NCBI GenBank assembly: GCA_934512135.1
Contig: CAKSWT010000010.1
Coordinates: 1 to 64,000, forward strand
Direction: 5' to 3'
DNA length: 64,000 bases
Source of the DNA: an uncultured Oscillospiraceae bacterium
GTDB taxonomy: Bacteria > Bacillota > Clostridia > Oscillospirales > Oscillospiraceae
Under the pieces are notes generated by a model. The model searched no databases. It had not been told where the DNA came from and saw only the letters and a list, made by a program, of their open reading frames with translations. Position numbers and translations under genes: made by a program. Of this stretch, positions 24,104 to 34,900 are shown in pieces. The stretch's first letter is position 1. Every line of letters starts with the position of its first letter.

Positions 24104-25369
24104 ATGTCTCAGATTCGATATTGGATTTGGCTTACCACCATTCCGGACCTGTCGGTTCGCGCGCAGCTTCGGCTGCTGGATGCCTTCGACTCTCCCAAGG
24201 AGGTGTTCCTGGCGGATCAGGAGGCCCTGGACCAGGTGGAGGGGCTGACCCAGCGGGAGCGGCAGCAGTTGAAACGGCGGGACCTTCGGCGGGCCGACCG
24301 GGTGCTGGAGGATTGCCGCCAGGAACGGATTCACATCCTCACCATGCAGGATGCGGCCTATCCCATGCGGCTTCGGGCCATTGCGGTACCGCCTCCGGTA
24401 CCCTATTATAAAGGGGAGCTGCTGGCCTTTGACAACCTGCCTACGGTGGCGGTGGTGGGTGCCAGAAAGGCCAGCGGCTACGGCTTGGCCACGGCCAAGC
24501 GTATGGGCTACCAGCTGGGGCTCTGCGGCGGCGCGGTGGTATCCGGGGCAGCCAAGGGGATCGACTCCCTGGCGCTGGAGGGGGCCCTTAGTGCCGGGGC
24601 GCCGGTGGCTGCGGTGCTGGGAAACGGCCTGGATATTGTCTATCCCAGCGAAGCCGGCCGGCTGTACAGAGACGTGGAGGAGCATGGATGCCTGATCAGT
24701 GAGTTTATCCCCGGGACCCGGCCCCTTCCCGGAAATTTTCCCCGGCGAAACCGGATCATGAGTGGCCTCAGCCTGGGAGTCCTGGTGGTGGAGGCCGCGA
24801 AGAAAAGTGGCAGCCTGATTACTGCGGAATATGCCCTGGAGCAGGGGAGAGATGTGTATGCGGTGCCGGGGAATGTGGGACTGGACTGCTGCGCCGGCAG
24901 CAACCAGCTGATTCAGGATGGGGCAGGTCTGGCGGCCACCGGATGGGATGTGCTCCAGGCCTACCAGGTCCAGTTTCCGGACCGGCTGCGCCGCCGGGAG
25001 GGCGGGGGCCGATTGACGCTGTCGCCACAGGACGCCAAGTACATCCACAGACCGGAGGAAACAGAGGAAAACCCATCGAATTCCGGGGAAAACTCCCATA
25101 TAATGGCCCAAGATCCGCCGAAAACGGAAAAAAGAATTGACAATGAACCAAAGAGGAATTATATTGACCTACAGCAGGTTATTCAAACCCTAACCCAGGA
25201 CGAGCTTGATTTGGTGAATATTCTCAAAAATGGGCAGATGCATGTGGATGATATTATTCTGCAAAGCGGACTGCCTGCGGCCAGAGTTCTCTCGTCCCTG
25301 ACGCTGCTGGAGGTCAAAGGCTATGTGACCCAGCAGCCCGGGAAGCGGTTTGACTTGAATTTAAAGTAA
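24104..25369 (+). CDS. dprA: DNA processing protein DprA
   Basis: A 421-residue DprA/Smf protein. A SAM-like N-terminal region is followed by the Rossmann core: VVGARKASGYGLATAKR, VSGAAKGIDSLALEGAL, NRIMSGLSLGVLVVEAAKKSG and GRDVYAVPGN. A low-complexity linker (about 310-350) leads to a C-terminal winged helix (about 355-421). DprA loads RecA on incoming single-stranded DNA in transformation. It often sits directly before topA, as here. AAAGGAGG is 9 bases before the ATG. Confidence 0.93.
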   Translation: MSQIRYWIWLTTIPDLSVRAQLRLLDAFDSPKEVFLADQEALDQVEGLTQRERQQLKRRDLRRADRVLEDCRQERIHILTMQDAAYPMRLRAIAVPPPVPYYKGELLAFDNLPTVAVVGARKASGYGLATAKRMGYQLGLCGGAVVSGAAKGIDSLALEGALSAGAPVAAVLGNGLDIVYPSEAGRLYRDVEEHGCLISEFIPGTRPLPGNFPRRNRIMSGLSLGVLVVEAAKKSGSLITAEYALEQGRDVYAVPGNVGLDCCAGSNQLIQDGAGLAATGWDVLQAYQVQFPDRLRRREGGGRLTLSPQDAKYIHRPEETEENPSNSGENSHIMAQDPPKTEKRIDNEPKRNYIDLQQVIQTLTQDELDLVNILKNGQMHVDDIILQSGLPAARVLSSLTLLEVKGYVTQQPGKRFDLNLK

Positions 25370-25390
25370 ATTGACATCGGAGGAGAGACG

Positions 25391-27742
25391 ATGGCGAAAG
25401 CTACGAATCTTGTTATTGTTGAGTCACCGGCGAAGGCAAAGACCATCGGCAAGTATTTGGGCCCGGATTATCAGGTCAAGGCCTGTATGGGACACCTGCG
25501 GGACCTGCCGAAAAGCAAGCTGGGCGTGGATATAGAGCACGATTTTGAGCCGCAGTATGTGCCCATGAAGGGCAAGGAAAGCATTATTTCCGATTTAAAG
25601 GCCGCCGCGAAAAGCAGTGAAGCGGTCTATCTGGCAACTGACCCGGACCGGGAGGGCGAAGCCATCTCCTGGCACCTGAAGTATTTGCTGGATCTGTCAG
25701 ATGAGGCCACTCACCGGGTCACCTTTAACGAGATCACCAAAAATGTGGTCACCAGCAGCATCCAGGCCCCCAGAAGTATTGATATGGACCTGGTGGATGC
25801 CCAGCAGGCCCGCCGGATTTTGGACCGGATTGTGGGCTATCAGCTGTCGCCCTTGCTGTGGAAAAAGGTCCGGCGGGGCCTGTCTGCGGGACGGGTCCAG
25901 TCTGTGGCCACCCGGATGGTGGTGGACCGGGAGGAAGAGATTCGGGCATTTCAGCCCCAGGAGTATTGGAGCATTGATGTAAACCTCCAGCGGGTGGAGG
26001 GGCCGGGGAAATTCACGGCCCATTACCACGGAGAGGGAAAGAAGCGGGAGCTCCACAGCCAGGAAGAGGTGGAGGAGATTCTGAAGGATGTGGCCACGGC
26101 CCCCTTCCAGGTGTCTGCGGTGAAGCGGTCCGAGAAGAAAAAGACCCCGGCTCCCCCCTTCATCACCTCCACCCTACAGCAGGAGGCATCCAGAAAGCTC
26201 TCCATGACCCCTCGGCGGACCATGGCCATTGCCCAGCAGCTCTATGAGGGCGTGGATGTGGCAGGAGAGGGCACCGTGGGCCTGATTACCTATATGCGTA
26301 CGGATTCTCTCCGTCTGTCCGAGGAGGCACTGGCGGCGGCCGGACGCTTTATTCAGGGGCGCTACGGCGCCGACTATTATAAGGAGGGGCCCCGGCGGTA
26401 TAAAACCAAAAATGCGGCCCAGGATGCCCATGAGGCCATCCGGCCCAGCAATGTGAATCTGGATCCCGAGTCCATCAAGGGCAGCCTGACCACAGAGCAG
26501 TATAAGCTCTACCGTCTGGTCTGGAGCCGGTTTGTGGCCTCGCAGATGTCCAACGCTATCTATGATACCCTGTCCATTGACACGGTTTCCGCAGGTCATA
26601 TTTTTCGGGCCAACCATCAGGCCCTGCGGTTCCCCGGATTTATTGCCGTGTATGAAGAGGGGAAGGACGACGAGACCGAGGAGAAGGAGACGCCGCTGCC
26701 GGATCTGAGAGAGGGCGAGACGGTCCGGTGTACCGGCCATGAGAAGGCCCAGCACTTTACCCAGCCTCCGGCCCGGTTTACCGAGGCAACGCTGGTCAAG
26801 GCCATGGAGGAGAAGGGGGTAGGACGCCCCAGCACCTATGCGGCCACGGTGTCCACCATTTTGGATCGGGAGTACGTGATCAAGCAGGACAAGCGGCTGA
26901 GCCCCACCCCTCTGGGGGAGGTGGTGACGGGCCTGATGAAGGACCGGTTCACCGATGTGATCGACGTTCAGTTTACCGCCCACATGGAGGCCCAGCTGGA
27001 CCAGGTGGAAGAGGGGAACATCTACTGGAAACAGGTGCTGCGGGACTTCTATCAGGATTTCCACCGGGAGATGGAGGAGGCGGAGACCGCCCTGGAGGGG
27101 GTCCACCTGAAGGTCCCGGATGAGGTCACCGACGAGATCTGCGAGGTCTGCGGCCGAAATATGGTAATCAAAAGCGGCCGATTTGGCCGGTTCCTGGCCT
27201 GTCCCGGCTTCCCGGATTGTAAGAACACCAAGCCCTTGGCGGAGCGGATGCCCGGACGGTGTCCCCAGTGCGGCAGCGGTATGCTCAAGCGGAAGAGCCA
27301 GCGGGGCTATGCCTACTATGCCTGCGAGAAGGGCAAGGAGTGCGGCTTTATGACCTGGGACGTCCCCACGGCGGAGGATTGCCCCTACTGTGGCCAGACG
27401 CTGTTTAAGAAGTCCGGAAAGGGACAGAAAAAGACGTTCTGCATCAACGAGAAGTGCGAGAACTTCACCCCGGAGGAGCTTCGAGGCGGCTATCGGAAGA
27501 AAAAGCCTGCAGAGAATCCGGAGGACCAGGAGGGGCAGGAGCCTGCGACGGCAGAGCAGAAGCCTGAGAAAAAGGCCAAAAAAGCCCCGGCCAAAAAGAC
27601 TGGGACGAAGAAAACCGCCGCGGCCAAGAAAACCGCCACGAAAAAAACTGCCTCCAAGACGGCGGCAGCAAAAAAGACGAAGAAAACCACCGAAAAAAAG
27701 GCGGCCCAATCTGCGGCGCCGTCTGCGGAGGCTGAGGCATGA
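25391..27742 (+). CDS. topA: DNA topoisomerase I
   Basis: A 783-residue type IA topoisomerase that relaxes negative supercoils. VESPAKAKTIGKYL and DPDREGEAISW are the Toprim motifs, and LITYMRTDSLRLS holds the catalytic tyrosine. Three C-terminal Cys4 zinc ribbons follow (CEVCGRNM..., CPQCGSGM..., CPYCGQTL...). The last 70 or so residues are a Lys/Ala/Thr-rich tail with many AKKT-like repeats, probably disordered and DNA-binding. It follows dprA by 21 bases and overlaps trmFO by 4 bases. Confidence 0.97.
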   Translation: MAKATNLVIVESPAKAKTIGKYLGPDYQVKACMGHLRDLPKSKLGVDIEHDFEPQYVPMKGKESIISDLKAAAKSSEAVYLATDPDREGEAISWHLKYLLDLSDEATHRVTFNEITKNVVTSSIQAPRSIDMDLVDAQQARRILDRIVGYQLSPLLWKKVRRGLSAGRVQSVATRMVVDREEEIRAFQPQEYWSIDVNLQRVEGPGKFTAHYHGEGKKRELHSQEEVEEILKDVATAPFQVSAVKRSEKKKTPAPPFITSTLQQEASRKLSMTPRRTMAIAQQLYEGVDVAGEGTVGLITYMRTDSLRLSEEALAAAGRFIQGRYGADYYKEGPRRYKTKNAAQDAHEAIRPSNVNLDPESIKGSLTTEQYKLYRLVWSRFVASQMSNAIYDTLSIDTVSAGHIFRANHQALRFPGFIAVYEEGKDDETEEKETPLPDLREGETVRCTGHEKAQHFTQPPARFTEATLVKAMEEKGVGRPSTYAATVSTILDREYVIKQDKRLSPTPLGEVVTGLMKDRFTDVIDVQFTAHMEAQLDQVEEGNIYWKQVLRDFYQDFHREMEEAETALEGVHLKVPDEVTDEICEVCGRNMVIKSGRFGRFLACPGFPDCKNTKPLAERMPGRCPQCGSGMLKRKSQRGYAYYACEKGKECGFMTWDVPTAEDCPYCGQTLFKKSGKGQKKTFCINEKCENFTPEELRGGYRKKKPAENPEDQEGQEPATAEQKPEKKAKKAPAKKTGTKKTAAAKKTATKKTASKTAAAKKTKKTTEKKAAQSAAPSAEAEA

Positions 27743-29049
27743 GCTATGATGTGACAGTGATTGGCGCAGGCCTGGCGGGCAGCGAGGCCGCCTGGCAGCT
27801 GGCAAACCGGGGCTTTCAGGTCCGCCTGGTGGAGATGAGACCGGAGAAAACCTCTCCGGCCCACAGCACGGCGCTGTTTGGAGAGCTGGTGTGCTCCAAT
27901 TCCCTGCGGGGAGACTCTCTGGCCAATGCGGTGGGACTGCTAAAGGAGGAGCTGCGCCATCTCCACAGCCTGGTGATGGAAAGCGCAGAGAAAAACCGTG
28001 TAGAGGCCGGCGGCGCCTTGGCGGTGGACCGGGTGGAATTTGCCCGAACCATCACCCAGGCCCTGGAGCAGCACGAAAACATTACGGTGGAGCGCCGGGA
28101 GGTCACCCAGATTCCCCAGGAGCCCACGATTATCGCAACGGGACCGCTGACCTCCGACACCATGGCAGAGGCCATTGTGGCTCATTTTGGGGGAGCCAAG
28201 GGACTGAACTTTTATGATGCTGCGGCACCGCTGGTGAGCTTCGAGTCTTTGGATATGGACCACTGCTGGTTTGCCTCCCGGTATGACAAGGGGACGGCGG
28301 ATTATGTAAACTGCGCCATGAACGAGACGGAATATCTGGACTTTGTCCGGGAGCTGGCCGCCGCCCAGGAGGCGGAGGTCCACGGCTTTGAGGATAAGAA
28401 GGTCTTTGAGGGCTGCATGCCGGTGGAGGTCATGGCCCGGCGGGGGGTGGATACCCTGCGGTATGGTCCCCTGAAGCCTGTGGGCCTGAAGGACCCCAAA
28501 ACCGGGAAGGAGCCCTATGCGGTGGTGCAGCTCCGAAAGGATAACGCCCAGGGGAGCATCTATAATATTGTGGGCTTCCAGACCCATCTCCGCTGGCCGG
28601 AGCAAAAGCGGGTGTTTTCTATGATTCCGGCCCTTCGACATGCAGAATACCTTCGGTATGGCGTGATGCACCGAAATACATATCTGGACTCTCCCCGGCT
28701 GCTGGATCGGACCTATGCGGACCGAAACCGTCCACTGCTGGCCTTTGCCGGACAGATGACAGGGGTGGAGGGCTATGTGGAGTCGGCGGCCTCCGGCATG
28801 CTCTCGGCCCTGGAAATGGGGCGGAAGCTCCGGGGCCAGGAGCCGGTGAATTTCCCGAGCTACACAGCCATTGGTGCCCTGGCGGCCTATATCAGCGACC
28901 CCACGGTGGTAAAATTCCAGCCGATGAATGTGAATTTTGGAATCATTGACCCCCTTCCCTACAAGTTCAAAGGGAAAAAGCATGATCGGTACCTGGAGGT
29001 TTCCAGGCGGTCGCTGGAAACCATAGATGAAATTGCGGCCCGGCTGTAG
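27739..29049 (+). CDS. trmFO: Methylenetetrahydrofolate-tRNA-(uracil-5-)-methyltransferase TrmFO
   Basis: A 436-residue FAD/folate-dependent enzyme that makes 5-methyluridine at tRNA position 54. The FAD motif VIGAGLAGSEAAWQLANRG is at the N-terminus, followed by VEMRPEKTSPAHSTALFGEL and GGALAVDRVEFA; GQMTGVEGYVESAASGML lies near the end. The start codon overlaps the topA stop (ATGA), so the two are translationally coupled, a common pairing in Firmicutes. Confidence 0.96.
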   Translation: MSYDVTVIGAGLAGSEAAWQLANRGFQVRLVEMRPEKTSPAHSTALFGELVCSNSLRGDSLANAVGLLKEELRHLHSLVMESAEKNRVEAGGALAVDRVEFARTITQALEQHENITVERREVTQIPQEPTIIATGPLTSDTMAEAIVAHFGGAKGLNFYDAAAPLVSFESLDMDHCWFASRYDKGTADYVNCAMNETEYLDFVRELAAAQEAEVHGFEDKKVFEGCMPVEVMARRGVDTLRYGPLKPVGLKDPKTGKEPYAVVQLRKDNAQGSIYNIVGFQTHLRWPEQKRVFSMIPALRHAEYLRYGVMHRNTYLDSPRLLDRTYADRNRPLLAFAGQMTGVEGYVESAASGMLSALEMGRKLRGQEPVNFPSYTAIGALAAYISDPTVVKFQPMNVNFGIIDPLPYKFKGKKHDRYLEVSRRSLETIDEIAARL

Positions 29050-29070
29050 GGCGCGCGGAAGGAGCAGCGT

Positions 29071-30102
29071 ATGAAAATCATTGTAGATGCCATGGGTGGT
29101 GACAATGCGCCAAAGGCGCCGGTTATGGGGGCCATTGCGGCGGCAAAGGCCTACGGCGTGGAGATTGTGCTGGTGGGCCAGAGCGATAAGATCCTGGAGT
29201 GCCTGAAGGAGGAGGGAATTGACACCCTGCCCCCTGGGGTGGAGATTGCCTTTGCCTCTCAGGTGGTTACCATGTGCGACAACCCCACTGCGGTGCTCCA
29301 TGCCTTTCAGGACTCTTCCATGGTGGTGGGGGCCAGGCTCCTTGGCAAGGGCGGCGATGCCTTTGTTTCCGCCGGAAATACCGGGGCACTGCTGACGGTG
29401 GCGACGCTGGTGGCCAAGCGGATCAAGGGGGTCAAGCGGGCGGCAATCTCCCCGGTGTGCCCCACGGAGACAGGCTCCTGCGTGATTTTGGATGCCGGAG
29501 CCAACAATGAGTGCTCTCCGGAGTATTTGCTGCAATTTGCCTATATGGGCTCCTTCTACGCAGAGAAGTATCTGGGAAAGGCCAATCCCAAGGTGGGGCT
29601 GCTGAATAACGGGGCAGAGGAGACCAAGGGCCGGGCGCTGCAAAAGGAGGCCTATGCCCTGCTAAAGGCGGCGGGTGAGAACGGTCACCTGAACTTTGTG
29701 GGCAATGTGGAGGCCCGCCAGGTGCCTCTGGGAGACGTGGATGTGGTGGTCTGCGACGGATTCTCCGGGAACATCCTGCTCAAGAGCATTGAGGGAACGG
29801 CGATTTTTATGGCACACAAGCTCAAGGAAATGTTCCAGAAGAATGGGGCGACGAAGGTCGGGTATCTGCTCTGCAAAAGTGGAGTGAACGACTTTAAAAA
29901 GCTGCTGGATTCCAGAGAGGTGGGTGGCTCCATGTTCCTGGGGGTGCAAAAGCCGGTGGTCAAGGCCCACGGGTCCTCCGATGCCTACGCCATGCAGAAT
30001 GCCATTCGCCAGGCGAAGATCTGTGTAGAAACCGGCGTCTGCCAGGCCATTGCGGAGAATATGGATAAAATGACGGTGCCAAAGGCCGGAACAGAAGCGT
30101 GA
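29071..30102 (+). CDS. plsX: Phosphate acyltransferase PlsX
   Basis: A 343-residue PlsX that converts acyl-ACP to acyl-phosphate for phospholipid synthesis. It begins MKIIVDAMGGDNAPKAPVMG, has FVSAGNTGALL, and ends with GVQKPVVKAHGSSDAYAMQN, all typical of the family. AAGGAG precedes the ATG. An acyl carrier protein gene often sits between plsX and rnc, but here rnc follows immediately. Confidence 0.96.
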   Translation: MKIIVDAMGGDNAPKAPVMGAIAAAKAYGVEIVLVGQSDKILECLKEEGIDTLPPGVEIAFASQVVTMCDNPTAVLHAFQDSSMVVGARLLGKGGDAFVSAGNTGALLTVATLVAKRIKGVKRAAISPVCPTETGSCVILDAGANNECSPEYLLQFAYMGSFYAEKYLGKANPKVGLLNNGAEETKGRALQKEAYALLKAAGENGHLNFVGNVEARQVPLGDVDVVVCDGFSGNILLKSIEGTAIFMAHKLKEMFQKNGATKVGYLLCKSGVNDFKKLLDSREVGGSMFLGVQKPVVKAHGSSDAYAMQNAIRQAKICVETGVCQAIAENMDKMTVPKAGTEA

Positions 30103-30116
30103 GGGGAGCGATTGGA

Positions 30117-30797
30117 TTGCTGTCGGAATTTGAAGAAAAATTAGGATACACGTTCCGGAACAAGGCGCTGCTGGAAAATGCGCTGACCCACAGTTCCTAT
30201 GCCAATGAGCACCGCCGGGAGGGCGCCACCAGCAACGAACGGCTGGAATTCCTGGGGGACGCCATTCTGGGCCTGGTGGTGGCGGAGCACCTGTTCCGTA
30301 CCCACCCGGACAAGCCTGAGGGAGAGCTGACAAAGCTCCGGGCTGAGCTGGTCTGTGAAAAAAGCCTGGCAGAGGTGGCAGGACGGCTGGAGCTGGGAAA
30401 GGTGCTGAAGCTGGGCCATGGAGAGAGCCATGGCGGCGGCAGCCATCGGCCCTCTATGCTGGCAGACGCAGTGGAGGCGGTGCTGGCGGCGTCCTATTTG
30501 GACGGGGGCATGGCTGTGCCCAAAGACATCATCACCCGGTTTATCCTTCAAAAGGAACCCAGAATTTCCGGAAATCAGGATTACAAGACCCGGTTTCAGG
30601 AGCTGGTGCAGCGCCATCGGGACCAGGTGATTGCCTATGCCCTGGTGGAGGAATCCGGTCCGGACCACAATAAGACCTTTACGGTGGAGGTCAGCCTCAA
30701 CGGCGAAGGTGTGGGGACTGGAACGGGGAGCAGCAAGAAGCGCGCAGAGCAGGACGCAGCCCGCGGGGCCATTGCGCATCTGTTCCCGAATGAATGA
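30117..30797 (+). CDS. rnc: Ribonuclease III
   Basis: A 226-residue RNase III that cuts double-stranded RNA in rRNA and mRNA maturation. NERLEFLGDAILGLVVAEHL is the signature with the metal-binding acidic residues, and LADAVEAVLAASYLDGG gives the second acidic patch. The C-terminal 70 residues are a double-stranded RNA-binding domain ending with a GSSKKRAEQDAARGAIAHL-type helix. TTG at 30117 is preferred, since AGGGGAG lies 8 bases before it and the protein then has the usual length. A GTG at 30099 overlapping the plsX stop is the alternative. Confidence 0.93.
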   Translation: MLSEFEEKLGYTFRNKALLENALTHSSYANEHRREGATSNERLEFLGDAILGLVVAEHLFRTHPDKPEGELTKLRAELVCEKSLAEVAGRLELGKVLKLGHGESHGGGSHRPSMLADAVEAVLAASYLDGGMAVPKDIITRFILQKEPRISGNQDYKTRFQELVQRHRDQVIAYALVEESGPDHNKTFTVEVSLNGEGVGTGTGSSKKRAEQDAARGAIAHLFPNE

Positions 30798-30852
30798 CAT
30801 CGGTGCGCAGGCAGCGTGAGGCTGCCTGCGCTTTGCCGCATTAGGAGGAAGT

Positions 30853-31854
30853 ATGGCCAAGCAACGGATTATCCCACTGTTTATTCCCCACGCAGGCTGT
30901 CCCCAGACCTGCGTGTTCTGCGACCAGCGAAAGATTTCCGGGGCGGATACGTCGGTGACGCCGGAGCAGGTGGCCCGGGAGATTGAGGCCGGGCTTCCAC
31001 GGGCGGGAGGCGGCTGTGAATTGGCCTTTTACGGGGGGAGCTTTACGGCCATGAGGCCGGAGACCCAGAGGGGCCTGCTGGAGGCGGCGCAGCCCTATCT
31101 GGGGGCAGACCGGGTTACTTCCATCCGGCTGTCCACCCGGCCGGACGCAGTGGACGACCAGGTGTGCCGGATGCTCCGGGAATACCATGTGACAAGGGTG
31201 GAGCTGGGCTGTCAGTCCATGGATGACCGTGTGCTGGAGCTGTCCCGGCGGGGTCATCGAGGGGCGGATACGGTCCGGGCGGTGGAATGCCTTAGGCGCC
31301 ACGGACTTTCCGTGGTGCTGCAAATGATGACCGGCCTGCCCGGGGATACAGGGCCCCAATCCCGGGAGACCGCCAGAAGGATCATTGCGCTGAAGCCGGA
31401 CGGCGTGCGGATCTATCCCACGGTGGTGCTTCGCGGGACGGAATTGGAGCAGCGCATGGCGCGGGGCGCGTATACGCCGCAAAGCGTGGAATCCGCAGTG
31501 ACCCTGTGCGCCGAGCTCTATGAGATGTTTCTCCAGGCGGGAATCCCGGTGATTCGTGTGGGACTTAACCCCACGGAGGAGCTGTCCGGCGGGGAGGCCG
31601 TTGGAGGGGCCTATCATCCGGCCCTGGGAGAGCTGGTGCTGTCGGAGCTGTATCTTCGGCGGGCAAGGGCCCTGCTGGAGGAGCATCCCGCGACAGACAC
31701 GGCAGTGTTTTCCGTGCACCCTCGGCGGGTTTCGGTGATGGTGGGCCAGCATCGGAGAAATCTGGACGCCCTCCGGCGGGAGTTTGGGCTCCGTACCGTA
31801 AAAGTTTGCCCAGAGGCCATGGATCTGTGGGAAATTTCCTTGAAAAATATGTGA
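30853..31854 (+). CDS. Radical SAM protein of the Elp3-like family
   Basis: A 333-residue protein. HAGCPQTCVFCDQRKISG carries the CxxxCxxC cluster motif of radical SAM enzymes, YGGSFTAM and VTRVELGCQSMDD are also Elp3-like, and MMTGLPGDT follows. It lacks the C-terminal GNAT acetyltransferase domain of full-length Elp3. Genes of this type commonly sit between rnc and smc in Clostridia. The reaction is unknown. AGGAGG precedes the ATG. Confidence 0.85.
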   Translation: MAKQRIIPLFIPHAGCPQTCVFCDQRKISGADTSVTPEQVAREIEAGLPRAGGGCELAFYGGSFTAMRPETQRGLLEAAQPYLGADRVTSIRLSTRPDAVDDQVCRMLREYHVTRVELGCQSMDDRVLELSRRGHRGADTVRAVECLRRHGLSVVLQMMTGLPGDTGPQSRETARRIIALKPDGVRIYPTVVLRGTELEQRMARGAYTPQSVESAVTLCAELYEMFLQAGIPVIRVGLNPTEELSGGEAVGGAYHPALGELVLSELYLRRARALLEEHPATDTAVFSVHPRRVSVMVGQHRRNLDALRREFGLRTVKVCPEAMDLWEISLKNM

Positions 31855-31901
31855 TTTCCTGCTATCATGTATAGGTTAAACAAGTTTTATGAGGTGAAGC
31901 T

Positions 31902-34900
31902 GTGTATTTAAAGGCAATCGAGATTCAAGGCTTCAAATCCTTTCCCGATAAGACCGTTTTGACCTTTGGCAGCGACATTACCGCCATTGTCGGGCCAAAC
32001 GGCAGCGGAAAGTCCAATATCTCTGACGCCATCCGTTGGGTCATGGGAGAGATGAGCTCCAAGGCCCTTCGGGGAAGCAAAATGGAGGACGTTATTTTCG
32101 GCGGTACCGTGAAGCGCCCACAGATGGGATTTGCGGAGGTTTCCCTGGTGCTGGACAATACCGAGGGGATTTTTGACCGGGAGGGCGCCGAGATTATGGT
32201 GACCCGCCGATACTACCGCTCCGGGGACAGTGAATATTACATCAATCGCCAGTCTGCCCGGCTGAAGGACATCAACGAGCTGTTTATGGACACCGGCCTG
32301 GGCAGGGAGGGCTACAGCAATATCGGACAGGGCCGCATTGACGAGATCCTGTCGGCCAAATCCACAGACCGCCGGGAGATTTTCGAGGAGGCGGCCGGTA
32401 TTTCCAAGTACCGGCACCGGAAAGAGGACACCGAGCGGAAGCTCCAGCAGACCCAGGACAATCTTCTGCGGATTAACGACAAGATCTCGGAGCTGGAGCT
32501 TCAGGTGAATCCCCTGCGGGAGCAGGCGGAAAAGGCGAAGAAGTATCTGGTGTACCGGGATGAACTCCGTGGACTGGAGGTCACGGTGTGGCTCAGCCAG
32601 CTGGAAAAGCTGTCGGAAACCGCAAAAAAGGCGGAGGCGGATTATGCCTCTGCAAAGTTCCTGCTGGAGCAGGGAAAGAATGATCTGGAGGAGCTGTACC
32701 GAAGGGCGGAGGCCCTGGCGGCGTCTCTCCGAGACATGGACGTGGAGGCGGAGCGCCTTCGCCAGAAAATCTCCGAAATCGAGGGAGAGGCGGCGGAGCA
32801 GAACAGCCAGAAGGCGGTGCTGGAGGCACGGCTCCAGGGAAATCTGTCCAATATCCGGCGGCTCAAGCAGGAGCTGGACGCCCAGGAGGGGCGCAGCGGA
32901 GATCTGCAGGAGCAGATTGCCGGACGGGAGCGCCGTCTGCGGGAGATTCGGCAGGAGGCCCAAACCGCAGAGGCCACCTTGGCGGAAAAGCAGAGCAGCT
33001 TTGCGCTGCTGCAGCTGGAGCAGACCAAACGGAGAGAAACCCTGGACGGACTGCGGCAGCGGCATTCTCTCCAGCTTCAAAAAAGCGCAGAGCTCCGGTC
33101 CAGCCTCAGCGCCAACGATTCCGACGTCCAGAAGCTCCGGGACCGCAGAGCCCAGGTGGAGCAGACCCGGGGCGACACCGCTGCCAAGCGGGATACTGCG
33201 CTGCAGGGGCAGAAGGCCTGCCTGGAGGAGCTGGAGCAGTGGCAGGAGGCCGTGGCGGCTCAGAAAAATGCCATCAGCGGCTATGCCCTTCGGGCAGAGG
33301 GCCGCATCAAGAAGCGCCGGGAACTGGAGGAGCAGACTGCACAGATGAAGATCCAGCGGGATACGCTGGGGTCCAGAATTCGGATGTACCGGGAGATGGA
33401 GCAGGGCTATGAGGGCTATTCCAAGGCCACCCGAATTGTGATGCAGGAGGCCGGGAGAGGGAATCTTCGGCACATTCACGGACCGGTGTCCAAGCTGCTT
33501 CAGACAAAGGATGAATATACCGTGGCGGTGGAAACGGCCCTGGGCGCCTCCATGCAGTCCATTGTGGTGGACAGCGAACAGGACGGCAAGGCGGCGATTC
33601 AGCTGCTCCGACGCCGGGAGGGCGGCCGTGCCACCTTTTTGCCTATCCGCGTTATCCGGGGACGGAGACTGACGGAAAACGGGCTGGAAGGGGAATACGG
33701 CTTTGTGGGGCTGGCCTCCGATCTCATTACCTATGATCAGCAGTACCGGGATATCATGGAGAATCTCCTGGGCCGGACGGCGGTCGCCGAGGACATGGAC
33801 GCGGCCATTGCCATTGCCGGCCGCCACGGCCATCGGTTTCGGATTGTGACCCTGGATGGTCAGGTGCTCAACGCCGGCGGCTCCATGACCGGCGGCTCTA
33901 CCGCCAAAAGCTCCGGCGTTCTGACCCGGGCCAATGAGCTTCAGCGGATGGAACAGCAGGAGAAGGTCTTGGAGACCCAAATGAAGGAGCTAAGCGGTCA
34001 GCTCCAGGAGGCGGCCCGCGGGGCGGCCCAGGCGGAGGCGGAGATCGCCGACAGTCAAAACAAGCTGCGGCAGGCGGAGGATCAGGTCCTCCGGCTGGGG
34101 CAGCAGAAAAACCACTACGAGGTTCTGCTGGGAACGCTGGAGGCCGCAATGGAAAGCGCCCAGCGGGAGTACGATACGGTGGAGTCCCTGCTTTCCGGCG
34201 GGGCCCAGCAGAAGCAGACGCTGCAGGAGCGGGCCCAGGAATGTGACCGGCAGGTGGAAGCACTGGGGGCGGAGATGGTCACGGCCCAGGAGGCGCTGGA
34301 CCGGATCACCGGGGAGATGGACCAGGTAGAGCAGGAGGCCCACCAGGCGGAGATGCGGAAGTCCGCCCTGGAGGCGGAGGCGGCAACTGCCGTCAGCAGC
34401 CGTCAGCAGCTTCAGCAGCTGGCGGAAGCCATCAGCGGAGACCGAAATCAGCGCCTTCAGCTGATAGAGGAGCATCAGCAGGAGAATCACCTGCTGACGG
34501 AGCAGATTGAAGTCTGCCGTCAGCAGGCCGAGGTACTTTTGCAGCAGGCCCAGACCCAGCGGCAGACCCTCCAGGAGGCGTCTGGGCGTCGTATGGGGGT
34601 GGAGGCCCAGAAAACCGCCACGGAAAAAGGTGCCCAGCAGAAGAACCGGGATCTTATGGATATGGAGCGGGAGTGCGCCCGGCTGGAGCAGAAAAAAACC
34701 ACCACTCAGCTGGAGGAAAAGCAGATCCTGGATAAGCTCTGGGACAGCTATGAGCTGACCAATTCCACGGCCCAGCAGGCAAAGGTGGAGATCGAAAGCC
34801 TGTCTGGGGCCCAGAAGCGCATTGGAGAGCTGAAACGGAAGATGAACGCCCTGGGACATCCAAACCTGGGCGCCATCGAGGAGTTCCAGCGGGTCAATGA

